From: Planctomycetota bacterium
GTDB taxonomy: Bacteria; Planctomycetota; Phycisphaerae; FEN-1346
Direction of reading: 5' to 3'
Assembly: GCA_030602705.1 (NCBI GenBank)
Contig: JAUVZF010000013.1
Coordinates: forward strand, 1-62,825
Length of the DNA: 62,825 nucleotides
The notes under the pieces are model-generated. The model was not told the DNA's origin and ran no database searches. It saw only the letters and a program-made list of their open reading frames with translations. Shown here one piece after another: positions 16,986 through 26,300 of this stretch. Positions within the stretch are counted from its first letter, which is position 1. Every line of letters begins with the position of its first letter. A program made the translations under genes and the position numbers.

Positions 16986-17707
16986 CTGCGGCTCTCCAGA
17001 ACCTTAACCGTAAGGAACAGCGCGTAAGCGGTCAGTGCAACGAAGTAGATCACGTGTACGAGATCCACGACGCCCTGGCTGAAATCCTGGTAGTGCGTGC
17101 GCACCGTCGCCTGCTGGACGATCGCGCGCACCCCGATAATCCACCAGCGCGACGGCACGACCGTCGCAATCCACGGCCCCAGCATCGCCAGCACGATCAG
17201 GATGGCGAAGGCCGTCACGGCCGCAATCACCTGGTTCTCCGTCAGCGATGAGGCCAACAGACCGATCGACACGTACAGCGCGCCCAGGAGCACCAGCCCC
17301 AGGTACCCGCTTGCCACCGGCCCGTACTCCGGGTTGCCGAAGGCGGCCAGCAGAACCACGTAGATGAGCGTCGGCGCGAGCATCGCCAGGTAGAAGATCC
17401 ACGAGCCGAGGAACTTGGCCACGACGACCTGGATGTCCGTAACGGGGGCCGTCAGCAGCGTCTCGATCGTGCCGCTCCGCTGCTCCTCCGACAGACTACG
17501 CATCGTGACGATCGGGATGATGAAGATGAGGATGAACATCATGATGTCGAAGATCGACCGCATGCCCGCCGGCGCGCCGGGCCGGAAATCGGCCAACGCG
17601 AAGAAGATGCCCGCGATGACAAGGAACAGCGCCATCGCCACGTACGCGATGGGCGAGACGAAGTAGGCGCTGATCTCGCGCCGGGTCAGAAGCAGGACTT
17701 TCCCCAT
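16976..17707 (-). CDS. ABC-2 type permease, GldF-like
   Basis: A 243-residue inner-membrane permease with six predicted helices. The start MGKVLLLTRREISAYFVSPIAYV is characteristic of GldF/NosY-type ABC-2 permeases. MRSLSEEQRSGTIETLLTAPV is the conserved cytoplasmic coupling segment that contacts the ATPase. It lies between the ATPase gene and the GldG-like gene, overlapping the latter by 10 bases. The ATG at 17707 has an AGGTGA-type ribosome-binding site. With the ATPase it forms the transport core; the substrate is unknown. Confidence 0.85.
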   Translation of the reverse strand: MGKVLLLTRREISAYFVSPIAYVAMALFLVIAGIFFALADFRPGAPAGMRSIFDIMMFILIFIIPIVTMRSLSEEQRSGTIETLLTAPVTDIQVVVAKFLGSWIFYLAMLAPTLIYVVLLAAFGNPEYGPVASGYLGLVLLGALYVSIGLLASSLTENQVIAAVTAFAILIVLAMLGPWIATVVPSRWWIIGVRAIVQQATVRTHYQDFSQGVVDLVHVIYFVALTAYALFLTVKVLESRRWR

Positions 17708-17772
17708 TCTTCACCTCTCCTTATGTGCTTCAAGCCCACGCGATTCTGTGGGCGTTCCGGTCAGGACCGGTC

Positions 17773-18756
17773 TCAGGCGGCCTCTTTGCCGGCGGTGACC
17801 GCCTCGCCCGCCACGATGCGGGCATAGAGTTCATCGAGCGTCGGGGCCAGGCGGTGGATCTCGCGCAGTTGCCAGCCGCGCTGAGCCACCAGGGCGCAGA
17901 GCCCTTCGCGCAGGTCGGCGTCGGCGGCAGGCGTGACGACCGCGCGGAGCCACCCGCCGCCCACCTCGTCGGTGCTGGCGTCGGCAGCGCCCGCGACCTG
18001 GCCGAGGGCGCGTCCGACCTCCGCCGGCCCGTCACCGGTATCGCCGGCGCGAAGTTCCATGACGACCTGCCGCCGGTGGGCCAGTCCCTTCTTGAGTTCG
18101 TCGAGGCTGTCGGCGGCCTTGATCTGCCCGTCGGCGATGATCACCACGTGCGAGCAGGCCTTCTCAACCTGCGGCAGGAGGTGGCTCGACAGCAGCACCG
18201 TGTGTTTGCCGCCGAGCGACCGGATGAGTTTGCTCGTCTCCTCGATCTGGGTCGGGTCCAGACCGATGGTCGGCTCGTCGAGGATGAGGACCGGCGGGTC
18301 CGCGACCAGCGCTTCGGCCAGGCCCACCCGCTGGCGGAACCCTTTCGAGAGTTGCCCGATCAGCCGCCGCCGTACCTCCTTCAGCCAGCACCGCTGGAGG
18401 ACCCGGTCCACGGCAGCGCGGCGTTTGGGGGACGGCACGTCCTTGAGGCCCGCGCGAAACGCCAGGTACTCCTCGACCCGCATCTCGGGGTACAGCGGGA
18501 CGTTCTCGGGCATGTAGCCGATCGAGGAGCGAACCGCGAGGCTTTCCATGAGGACGTCGCGGCCGTTGACGCGCGCCTGGCCGCTCGTGGCGGGCAGAAA
18601 GCCGGTCAGGATACGCAGCGCGGTGGACTTGCCGGCGCCGTTGGGTCCGAGGAAGCCCACGATCCGGCCCTCTTCGACCGAGAACGTGGCCCGGTCGACG
18701 GCCAACGTGTTGCCGTACCACTTCGTGAGATTCTCAACTTCGATCATCGCGCACAC
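17773..18756 (-). CDS. ABC transporter ATP-binding protein, GldA-like
   Basis: A 327-residue ATPase. Walker A is GPNGAGKST (residues 37-45), the ABC signature region is LSKGFRQRVGLAEAL, Walker B is PVLILDEPTIGLDP, and the H-loop follows in LLSSHLL. About 95 residues after the ATPase core form the C-terminal extension typical of ABC-2 exporters (GldA, NatA). The start is GTG at 18756, supported by GGAGGG eight bases upstream; the ATG three codons later is less well placed. First gene of the four-gene exporter operon. Confidence 0.88.
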   Translation of the reverse strand: MCAMIEVENLTKWYGNTLAVDRATFSVEEGRIVGFLGPNGAGKSTALRILTGFLPATSGQARVNGRDVLMESLAVRSSIGYMPENVPLYPEMRVEEYLAFRAGLKDVPSPKRRAAVDRVLQRCWLKEVRRRLIGQLSKGFRQRVGLAEALVADPPVLILDEPTIGLDPTQIEETSKLIRSLGGKHTVLLSSHLLPQVEKACSHVVIIADGQIKAADSLDELKKGLAHRRQVVMELRAGDTGDGPAEVGRALGQVAGAADASTDEVGGGWLRAVVTPAADADLREGLCALVAQRGWQLREIHRLAPTLDELYARIVAGEAVTAGKEAA

Positions 18757-18855
18757 TTGCGAAACCCTCCCCTGCCGCGAACCAAAGGCCGGACGAAACC
18801 GATAGTTAAAACGAACCGCGAGGGCGTGTCAAGGGTTCGGCTGTTTTTTAAGCGC

Positions 18856-18872
18856 GTGGCAACGACTTCTGG
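18856..18872 (+). repeat. possible solitary MITE end
   Basis: GTGGCAACGACTTCTGG differs at one base from the 17-bp terminal sequence of the elements at 55689 and 55852. No matching second end was found nearby, so this may be a decayed copy or chance. Confidence 0.3.
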
Positions 18873-18905
18873 AGGCAGGAAGGCCCCACGAGCCCTTTCG
18901 GCATA

Positions 18906-19691
18906 TCAGGGGCGCCGGCGCTTCGCGGAGTTATCCACCCGAGACGCGGCCTGGCCCGGCAGCAACTCTGCCAGTTCGCCCAGGCTGGTAATGGTGGTGC
19001 AGTCGGCGTGGACGTCCTCGCGGTCGCGGTCAATCAGCACGGGGTGGATGCCGATCTCGCGGGCGCCGACGACGTCGGCCCAGTAATCGTCGCCCACGTG
19101 GACGGCCTGGTCCGGTCGGCAATCCAGGGCCGTCAGGCCGCGCAAGAATATTTCCCGGTGCGGTTTCGATGACCCCACCGCCTCGCTGGCGATGATCGTG
19201 TCGAAGTACTCCACGAGGCCGAAACTGGTCAGATACGCCGGCAGGTCGGTCCCCCAGTTGCTGATGACGCCCAGGCGAAAACCACGATCCCTCAGCACCG
19301 ACAGGAGTTCGTGAGCGTCGGGGTCCAGGATTTCCGCGCTGCGAGTCTCGATCTCGCAGATCCCCAGCGTCAGTTCCCGCTGAAGGTCGTCTCCCCGCAG
19401 ATCAAGGTCCAGAGCCTCCGCCAGGTGGTCGAGCCACATGCGGCTGGCCGCACCCGTGTTCATACGGGCAGCGTGCCTTCGGCGACGGCGTGCCACCGCC
19501 CTTCGCGCCAAGTCGTTTGCTGCGAGCACTTTGTCTCGGGTCACCTTGTAGCCGATCACGACCAGCGCCTGGTGCAGCAGGTCCAGATGTCCGAGTTCGC
19601 TGTAGACCAGGGTGCCTCCGACATCGAAGAACACGACCTCGATCTGCTCGAAACGGTGCAGATTGGCTCGGTTGGTCTTACGGATAGCCAC
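18906..19691 (-). CDS. HAD superfamily hydrolase (subfamily IA)
   Basis: A 261-residue phosphatase-like enzyme. Motif I is FFDVGGTL with nucleophile Asp23, and a Gly replaces the usual second Asp, as in HDHD3-like members. Motif II is GVISNWG, motif III contains SSKPHREIF, and motif IV is HVGDDYWADVVGA. The alpha-helical cap lies between motifs I and II. Members dephosphorylate small metabolites or are dehalogenases; the missing acid/base Asp makes the activity harder to predict. It starts at a GTG overlapping the end of the endonuclease V gene by 14 bases, with AAGGAG upstream, so it is translated from the same operon. Confidence 0.8.
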   Translation of the reverse strand: MAIRKTNRANLHRFEQIEVVFFDVGGTLVYSELGHLDLLHQALVVIGYKVTRDKVLAANDLARRAVARRRRRHAARMNTGAASRMWLDHLAEALDLDLRGDDLQRELTLGICEIETRSAEILDPDAHELLSVLRDRGFRLGVISNWGTDLPAYLTSFGLVEYFDTIIASEAVGSSKPHREIFLRGLTALDCRPDQAVHVGDDYWADVVGAREIGIHPVLIDRDREDVHADCTTITSLGELAELLPGQAASRVDNSAKRRRP

Positions 19692-20373
19692 GCCCTGCCC
19701 ACTCCTTCTTGTGTGCAGTTACCGCCTGATGTGCCCGCCGCGACGGCTCCGGCAGCCGGTAGCGCGTCGCGGTTGCCAGCACCCACCGCTCGGCACTCGC
19801 CAGATCGATCCGGTGGCCTACCGACACGTACACGGGCCTGACGCCCGTCCGCGTCCGCAGGACCGTTCCGATTCGCTCGCGACGATCTACGAGCCCCGCG
19901 CGCCCGCCGCGCCGTAGGCCCGGCTCTCGCCTTATTGTACCGATGAGGCGGCTCTTTGCGCAGCCGATCGTCGGCACGTCGAGCGCCAGCCCGACGTGAC
20001 ACGCCAGTCCCAGCCGGCGGGGATGTGCCCGTCCCTGCCCGTCGCAGATCACCAGGTCCGGCCGAGAGCGCACCTGGCGGAACGCCTTCAGCGCCACCGG
20101 CACTTCCCGGAAACTAAGGAGTCCCGGCACGTACGGCCACGTTGCCCGCATCGCGGCGAAGCGGGTCTCGATGGTCTGGAGCGTCTCGATGTCCATGACG
20201 ACGACGGCCGCCGCGATCCACTCGCCCGTGCGCCCGCCCGAAACGTCCACCGCCGCCACGACGCCGACACGATGGAGAGGCGGCCCTTCGACGACCTCCT
20301 CCGCCAGGCGCTCCTGGATTGCGACGGCCTTATGGTAGTTGGTGGTCCACCGATGGAGCCGCCCGACCTTCAT
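19678..20373 (-). CDS. nfi: endonuclease V
   Basis: A 231-residue deoxyinosine 3'-endonuclease that incises DNA beside deaminated adenine to start repair. Motifs match the family: VVAAVDVSGG (catalytic Asp43), VPGLLSFREVP (Glu90), DGQGRAHPRRLGLA (Asp111, His117), and PTIGCAKSRL (Lys140). The ATG at 20373 overlaps the stop codon of the upstream gene (ATGA), so translation is probably coupled. The upstream in-frame extension overlaps that gene and is not credible. The length is typical (E. coli Nfi has about 223 residues). Confidence 0.92.
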   Translation of the reverse strand: MKVGRLHRWTTNYHKAVAIQERLAEEVVEGPPLHRVGVVAAVDVSGGRTGEWIAAAVVVMDIETLQTIETRFAAMRATWPYVPGLLSFREVPVALKAFRQVRSRPDLVICDGQGRAHPRRLGLACHVGLALDVPTIGCAKSRLIGTIRREPGLRRGGRAGLVDRRERIGTVLRTRTGVRPVYVSVGHRIDLASAERWVLATATRYRLPEPSRRAHQAVTAHKKEWAGRGYP

Positions 20374-21500
20374 CGCGACTCCTTCGGCGCCTTGGCGGCG
20401 GGGGGCCGTCCGGGCTTCTCCTCGGCCTTCGGCGGCGCGTCGCGGACCTTTTTCAGCACGATGTCGTCCCAGAAGATCACGCCTGCCGGCCAGTACGCGT
20501 ACAGGTCCACTTTCATAAACGTCGGTGTTTGCGCGGGCCGCGTGGACTGCGGAATGAAGTCGGCCGTCACGCTGTTCCACTGGCCTTTCCCGCCGGAAGG
20601 GTGAACCTGGCGGCGGTACGTCTCGCGGCGCTGTGCGGGGTAACCGCCGGCCGCCTCGAATGGGTGGTACCCCTTGAGGAAGATCTTCGGCGTCGGCGCA
20701 AGCGTCTTGTAGCGGCACGAGAAACGATAGATCGCGCCGGCCTCGATCGGGATCCAGTCGCTGTAGAAGTCGAGACCGTACGACCCGGCGGTCGCCTTGT
20801 TCATATCGTATTTCAGGACTTTGCCGGGGCCGTCGGGATTGGTCACCCACGCCATCTGGCCCTCGAGCGCCTGCCAGTGGGCCGGCCCGTTGCCGGACGG
20901 ACCGGGCTGCTCGAAGCCGGGGTTCTTCACCATGTTGGGCCCTTCGCGCCAGCGTCGGTCGATCTCGGGGTCCGCCCGCAGCATGCGCAGCGGGTCTTTC
21001 GGACGCTCCATGCCGAGGATGTCGAACACCGCGCCCGCCATCTCGACCGGAATGAGATGATGATTCGCGCAGGCGTACCGTTTTTTGAAGACGCGCGGCT
21101 GCTGCAGGTTGCCGGTATAGACGGCGAGGAGCCGGACCTCATACGGCTCGGTGCCGGCAACGTGGCCTGTGACGACGATGTCGGCGTCAAAACGCCGGCG
21201 CCCGAGCGCAGCCAGTTCCACCGGCGGGGTGTCGCTGGAAACCTTGCGGCTGCCGAGCACTTCCTTGATGCTCGGCGCGTCGTACACGGTGGCCCCGATC
21301 CGTTTGGCCTTGAAGCGGAGCATCTGCTGCACCTTCTGGCCCAGCCCCTTCTCGTCGCTCGTGAAGGTCAGGGGCAGGAAGGCGACGCCTTCGGCCCGTC
21401 CCGGCTTACCGGCGGACGGTGCAGCGTGGGCCGCCGCGCTTGCCATCGCGACGGCAAGAATCGCGGCGAGGCGGAGCCGAATGTAACGTTGTATGCTCAT
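20370..21500 (-). CDS. exported protein with a CsgG/FlgO-like domain and a carbohydrate-binding-like domain
   Basis: A 376-residue protein. A signal peptide of about 27 residues (RLRLAAILAVAMASAAAHA) is followed by a domain (about residues 35-165) with VAFLPLTF and DADIVVTGHVAG, reminiscent of CsgG/FlgO/TolB-N-like folds. The second half begins NPGFEQPG and has the jelly-roll pattern of carbohydrate-binding modules (GAIYRFSCRYKT, FWDDIVLKKV). A Lys/Pro-rich tail follows. Start and stop codons overlap the neighbouring genes by ATGA at both ends. Domain assignments are fold-level guesses. Confidence 0.55.
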   Translation of the reverse strand: MSIQRYIRLRLAAILAVAMASAAAHAAPSAGKPGRAEGVAFLPLTFTSDEKGLGQKVQQMLRFKAKRIGATVYDAPSIKEVLGSRKVSSDTPPVELAALGRRRFDADIVVTGHVAGTEPYEVRLLAVYTGNLQQPRVFKKRYACANHHLIPVEMAGAVFDILGMERPKDPLRMLRADPEIDRRWREGPNMVKNPGFEQPGPSGNGPAHWQALEGQMAWVTNPDGPGKVLKYDMNKATAGSYGLDFYSDWIPIEAGAIYRFSCRYKTLAPTPKIFLKGYHPFEAAGGYPAQRRETYRRQVHPSGGKGQWNSVTADFIPQSTRPAQTPTFMKVDLYAYWPAGVIFWDDIVLKKVRDAPPKAEEKPGRPPAAKAPKESR

Positions 21501-23296
21501 GGGACCGCGGCCTGCCAGATAAACCTTACACTGCGCCGAATCTGCTCGATCTCCCGTGCGGCTGTCTCGTCGGCATCGGCCGCAACCACAAGCACGAGGG
21601 CCAGGATGCGCCCCTGCCGCTGCGTATAAACAGTTTTGCACCGCGCGGGTTTGCCCGAGAGGATCGCCTTTCCTTCGTAGTCGATCTCGATCGCCCTCTG
21701 TCCGCCGAACGTGGCGGGTCTCGGTTCGGGCTTCTCGACGCCCAGCGTCCTGGCAGCCGTTTCCGCCTGCTCGGCCGCAAAGGCCTCCAGCGACTGGCCT
21801 TCCCGGGGCGTCAGAACGCGGACCAGCACGACGGCCGCATGGTCCTCGCGCGCCACCTCCAGCGCCGTGAGCGGACCGCCCACGTGGTCGGGCACCTTCC
21901 ACCGCATGTTCGGCAGGCGAATCTGGAACCCGTAATACGGGCTCCGCAGCACCAGTCCCACGGCCTGGATGGGCAGCCGCCCTTCCGGCACCGCCGCCTT
22001 GATCGACCGGCTTACCTTCTCCAGGAGCACCGCCTTGGCCGTGAGGCGACGGTCGGCCACGGCGAGCGAAACGAACCACGTCAGCCCCTCGCCCGACAGG
22101 AGCAGGTTCCGGAAATGGTAGGTCGTGCACCCCAGCCGCGCGGTCCCGCCGATTCCCTGCACGTTATATGCCTTGGTGCCGCCGGGCACGACGGCCGCCC
22201 GATGCTCCGCCGTGACCTCGTCGAACCGGGCGGCCCATTCCTGCTGGATGGGGTGGGATGCCAGTAGGGGTTCGGCTGCCTCGCCGTCTTGGCCCGCCTG
22301 AGCGGAGGCGCCGGCCACGGCAACGGCTGGGCCAGAGCCGTAGGCCGGATGCACCGACAGGTAGGCCTCGTCCGTCAGATCCGTGATCATCACCGCGCCC
22401 GACGGTTCTGCCACGTGAATCACATAGGGATACGGCGGCACCCAGAGGCTCAGCCCGAGGCGAGGGTTGCGGTACCGTTCACCCATCAGGCCCGGGATGT
22501 CTGCGGCGGGCGGCGCTTCGGCGGGGCTGTCCAGACGCCGGGCCCCCGACAGGCTCGTCGCCTCGGCGACCATCGGTGTCGACTTCCACACGCTACGGAG
22601 CACGCGAGCGTTTGACTCCATCAGGTGGGCCACGCGCTCTGCGCCACAGGACCAACCGACCGCTGTCCCAAGCAAGTTCCGGCCGTCGCCGGCGGCCGGC
22701 AGACCCCGAGGGCCGATGACGCGGACGAGGCACGGGTCCGGCAGCAGGGCGCCGAGCGACTCGTCGATGACACGCCAGCGATGTGTCTGGCCTGTCCCGG
22801 CGCCGCTCAGCAACGTGGCCCGAAGCGCCCAGGACAGGAACGTCACGCCCTTCTCGAGCGGGACCCGTGTCGAGGCGCTTTTCTCGCCGACGGTTCGCGT
22901 CAGGACCAGCGCGCCTTTCTCCACGCGGCCGGTCACGTGCCATTGCCGGTCGCCGCTGACGACACGACACGTCAGGGCCCGCGGCCGGAAGTCCGCATCC
23001 ACGTCGGCTGTGATCATCTCGTAGTAGCCGAACCTGCTGGCCGCCCGATTCCGGCGAAGGAACCGATTAGTCTGGAGTCGCCGGCCGCCGTCGGGAAACG
23101 CATACACGCTCTGGGTGATGTAGCCGATCTTCATGCCGGCCAGGTAAAGCGACTGCCACTGGCTGCGGATGAACTTCGCCTTGGGCGCCGCGGCGGCGCC
23201 CGCGCCGGCATCCGCGGCAAGAGCAGCCGAGGCTGCCGCGCTGAGCATCGCCAGCGCAAGCGCCGCCCGGCCCAAGTTGGTGCGCGATCGCCTCAT
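21497..23296 (-). CDS. exported protein of unknown function
   Basis: A 599-residue protein with a signal peptide (RAALALAMLSAAASAALA). The first third reads like an outer-membrane-associated beta domain (LYLAGMKIGYITQSVYAFPDGG). The remainder holds two segments, beginning YRNPRLGLSLWVPP and SPYYGFQIRLPNMRW, that look like DcrB/LpqN-type domains. No catalytic motif was recognised. The ATG at 23296 was chosen because it directly begins the signal peptide; its ribosome-binding site is weak. It shares an ATGA overlap with the next gene and follows the propeller/toroid gene by 75 bases. Confidence 0.5.
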   Translation of the reverse strand: MRRSRTNLGRAALALAMLSAAASAALAADAGAGAAAAPKAKFIRSQWQSLYLAGMKIGYITQSVYAFPDGGRRLQTNRFLRRNRAASRFGYYEMITADVDADFRPRALTCRVVSGDRQWHVTGRVEKGALVLTRTVGEKSASTRVPLEKGVTFLSWALRATLLSGAGTGQTHRWRVIDESLGALLPDPCLVRVIGPRGLPAAGDGRNLLGTAVGWSCGAERVAHLMESNARVLRSVWKSTPMVAEATSLSGARRLDSPAEAPPAADIPGLMGERYRNPRLGLSLWVPPYPYVIHVAEPSGAVMITDLTDEAYLSVHPAYGSGPAVAVAGASAQAGQDGEAAEPLLASHPIQQEWAARFDEVTAEHRAAVVPGGTKAYNVQGIGGTARLGCTTYHFRNLLLSGEGLTWFVSLAVADRRLTAKAVLLEKVSRSIKAAVPEGRLPIQAVGLVLRSPYYGFQIRLPNMRWKVPDHVGGPLTALEVAREDHAAVVLVRVLTPREGQSLEAFAAEQAETAARTLGVEKPEPRPATFGGQRAIEIDYEGKAILSGKPARCKTVYTQRQGRILALVLVVAADADETAAREIEQIRRSVRFIWQAAVP

Positions 23297-23371
23297 GGAA
23301 AGGCCCAACGAACCCTGTCGGCCGCAACTATAGGCCGCACGGACGGCACAAGTCAACGCGATTCGTTGCCG

Positions 23372-26300
23372 TCACTTCGACTTGGCCTGATCCCCCAACC
23401 GCAGGTCGTAGAAGGGTAGATAGCGGTAGTACACCTCGAGCGTCAGGGTCGCGACGGCCGTCGAATAGACGCGGCCGCCGTACTGACCCCACCGCGATCG
23501 CGGGTCCCAACTGCCCGCGAAGGGCCCGTCCCGGCGTTGGGCCTTGACGAGCGTTTCGCGGATCTCGCGGTTCCACTGGTCCCACTTCGGGCCACCCAAT
23601 TGGTGCAGCGCCATCGTGGCGTAGTACCAGTAGTAGAGGTTCGTGTCATCCCGGTTCTGCGGCCGCCAGCGGGGCTTGTGCTTCAGGATGTAATCCACCG
23701 ACTCGGCGGTCCGCGGGCTGCCGGGATCAAAGTCAATGAGCATCTCCGAGAACAGACCCTCTGCCGTCATGGCGGGCGACGGTCCGCGGCCGGGCTGGTA
23801 CTCGTAGAGGCCCTTGTGTTTGCCCTTGCGAACCTTGTCGAGCCAGTTGGCGGACCAGCGGTACGACTTCTGGGGGACCTGGAAGCCGGCGATCTCGGCG
23901 CTCTTCAGCGCCATCAGCGCCCAGCCGATGACGCTGGTGTCGTTGTCGGCTCGCGGTTCGTACCGCCAACCTTGGTTGGGGTTCTGGGCCTTGAGCGTGA
24001 AATCGACCGCCCGTTTGATGGGATCGACGAGGCGTTCGTCGCCGGTCATGCTGAACGATTCGGCCAGCAGCATCGTCGCAAGGCAGTGGTCGTACATCTG
24101 TCCGCCACGCCGCAGGTCGCCGTCCTTTTTCTGGCCGGCGAGCAGCCAGTCGATGGCTTTCTGAACGTTGCCGGCGTACTCGCTCGGCGCTTTGGCGACA
24201 CGGGCCGGCCGATGCGTGTGCCCGGCGCCGACCAGCGCGAGCGCCGCCAGGGCCGTGACGCCTACGTCCTGGCCGGGCCGGCTCCCTTGGCCGTCGGCAC
24301 GGCGGCCCTTCACGTCGTAGTTCTTCATGAAGCCGTCCACGTCCCAGCGACCGTCCCCGCTCTGATGTCGCGCGAACCAGATGAGCGATTTGCGGACGGC
24401 CTCCTCGGTCTCGGGCGTGCCGCCGAGTTTCTCGATGATCTCTTTGCGGTCCGGGTCGGTCCGGAGGCGGTAGACCTGTTTCGGAGGCAGCGGCGCCGGA
24501 GGGACCGTCACGTCGGCGTCTATGGGCGCCGAGGGCGGCAGCGCGGCCGCCATGAGCAACTCGCCGACGACCGGGGTGGCGAGCGACCCGGCGGCAGGAA
24601 CCGCGGACGCCAGGAGTGTCCGCGCGTCGGGCTCGGCCGTGGCCGTCCCGAGCGGTTCGGCGCGGACAGGCTTCGGTTCCAGCCGACCACCCCCCGCAGG
24701 CCGCTCCAGGCGCTGAGCGGCAAGCGACTCGCGCGGCCTGACGACCAGAGGCGGCCGCTCCGGCAACACCGCACGCAGCGCCGTGGGCACGACGGGTTCG
24801 GCCAACTCTACCCGTACGGGCGTCAGGGCAACGGGGCCCGGTTTGGCGACCTCGACGTCGATGGTCGGCTCCGGCCCGGACGGCACCGCCGCCACGACGG
24901 CAGAATCGAACGCCTTGGGTCCGAGCGCGTCGGGTCCCACCCGCAACTGCTCGGCCGCCGTTGGTGCGGCAACCGACGGGGCCGGGGCCAAGGCGACCGG
25001 TCCCTCGGCCCGCTCGACCACAACGACGGCCCGGGGCCCCGGTTCGGTCTCGGCCGTCCCGTTCGAGCGCGGCGCAGGCTCCCTCGGCTTGACCGGCCCG
25101 CTGGCCGGCGGCAGCGCCTCCATCAGGGGCACGTCGGCCGGGGCGATGGCCGGGCCGGCAACCGGATTCTCGTCCAGAAAGACGGCAGCGGCGTCGGCAG
25201 CGGTCGGCGGCGCGACCGTACGCGTCAGCAATGTTGTGTCGATGGCGGGCTGAGCGCTCGGCGCCCTGGCCAGCGGCGTCACGGTGGTTGCGGCAGGGCG
25301 AGGCGCCGGCGTCTCGGCCCGCAGGCTCGCCAGGGGTTTGACGCCGACGGCCTCGGCGGCCGGCTCCGCCGCGATACGGACGGGGCGGACGTCGCTCGTG
25401 AGGGGCGCGATGTCCAGAACGTCGGCCGGCTTGACGGGCAGGGGGGTGGCTCGGGCGATCTCGATCGGCGGGAGCGTCACCTCCTGCGGCGGCATCTCGG
25501 GCAGCGCGACGGGCGCGATGTCGGGCGGGACCTCGGCCGGCCGCTCGGTCGGCGTCGGACGAGGCTTCAGCGCGGCCTTGACCGGCGCCGGCTCGGCACG
25601 CGAGAGGATCACCGGGCGTGGCTGGAGCGGTTCGGCCTGTTCGGGTTGGCGGACCGCCTTGGGCTGGATCTCTTCGAGAGGCTCGGGTGGCAGCAAGTCG
25701 AGGCTCGGGGGCAGTTCGGCCAGGGCCGGCACGGGTTCGGCGAACTCCTGGGGCCGGTCGGGCAGCCGCGCGATCTGGATCTCCTGCGGAACCGGTTCGA
25801 CCTCGGCCAGGGCGACGCGGGGTTCCTTCACTTTGGGCGGTTCGGGGGCGGTTATCTGGTCGGATTTCTCGACGGCCAGTTCCGCCGTATCGAGGCGGGC
25901 CAAGTCTGCCAGTGCCGCCCGCAACTGGCTCGACAGTTCGCTTTCGGCGAGGCCGGGGATGCTAACGGCCACCTCGAAGCGCTGCTGCTGCTTCGCGAGT
26001 TCCGCCACGCGGTAGGAGATCTGCCAGATCGTAAAGAGGCTGAGGGCCACAAGGTGGAGGATCAGGGAGACCATCATGGCACTTGCCAGCAGTCCCGGCC
26101 GACGCCGCAGCCGCGCCAGGGCGAGAAGCGTCAAAACCAGACCGGCCAGGGCCAGGATCAGGCCGATGAGCGGCCACGAGAGTTCTCCGAGGATGTGTCC
26201 GATCGCCAGTCGCCGCGTCCGGGCCACCTGAAAGACCTCGTGGCTCCGGGCGTAGTAGATGGCGTAGGTCTGTTCTTCTGCGCGGTTGCTCGAGAAGTAG

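Noticed and set aside
23372..24480. Squalene-hopene cyclase domain
   Set aside because: The toroid repeats are present but the catalytic DxDD motif is missing, so a hopanoid-forming role is not supported.
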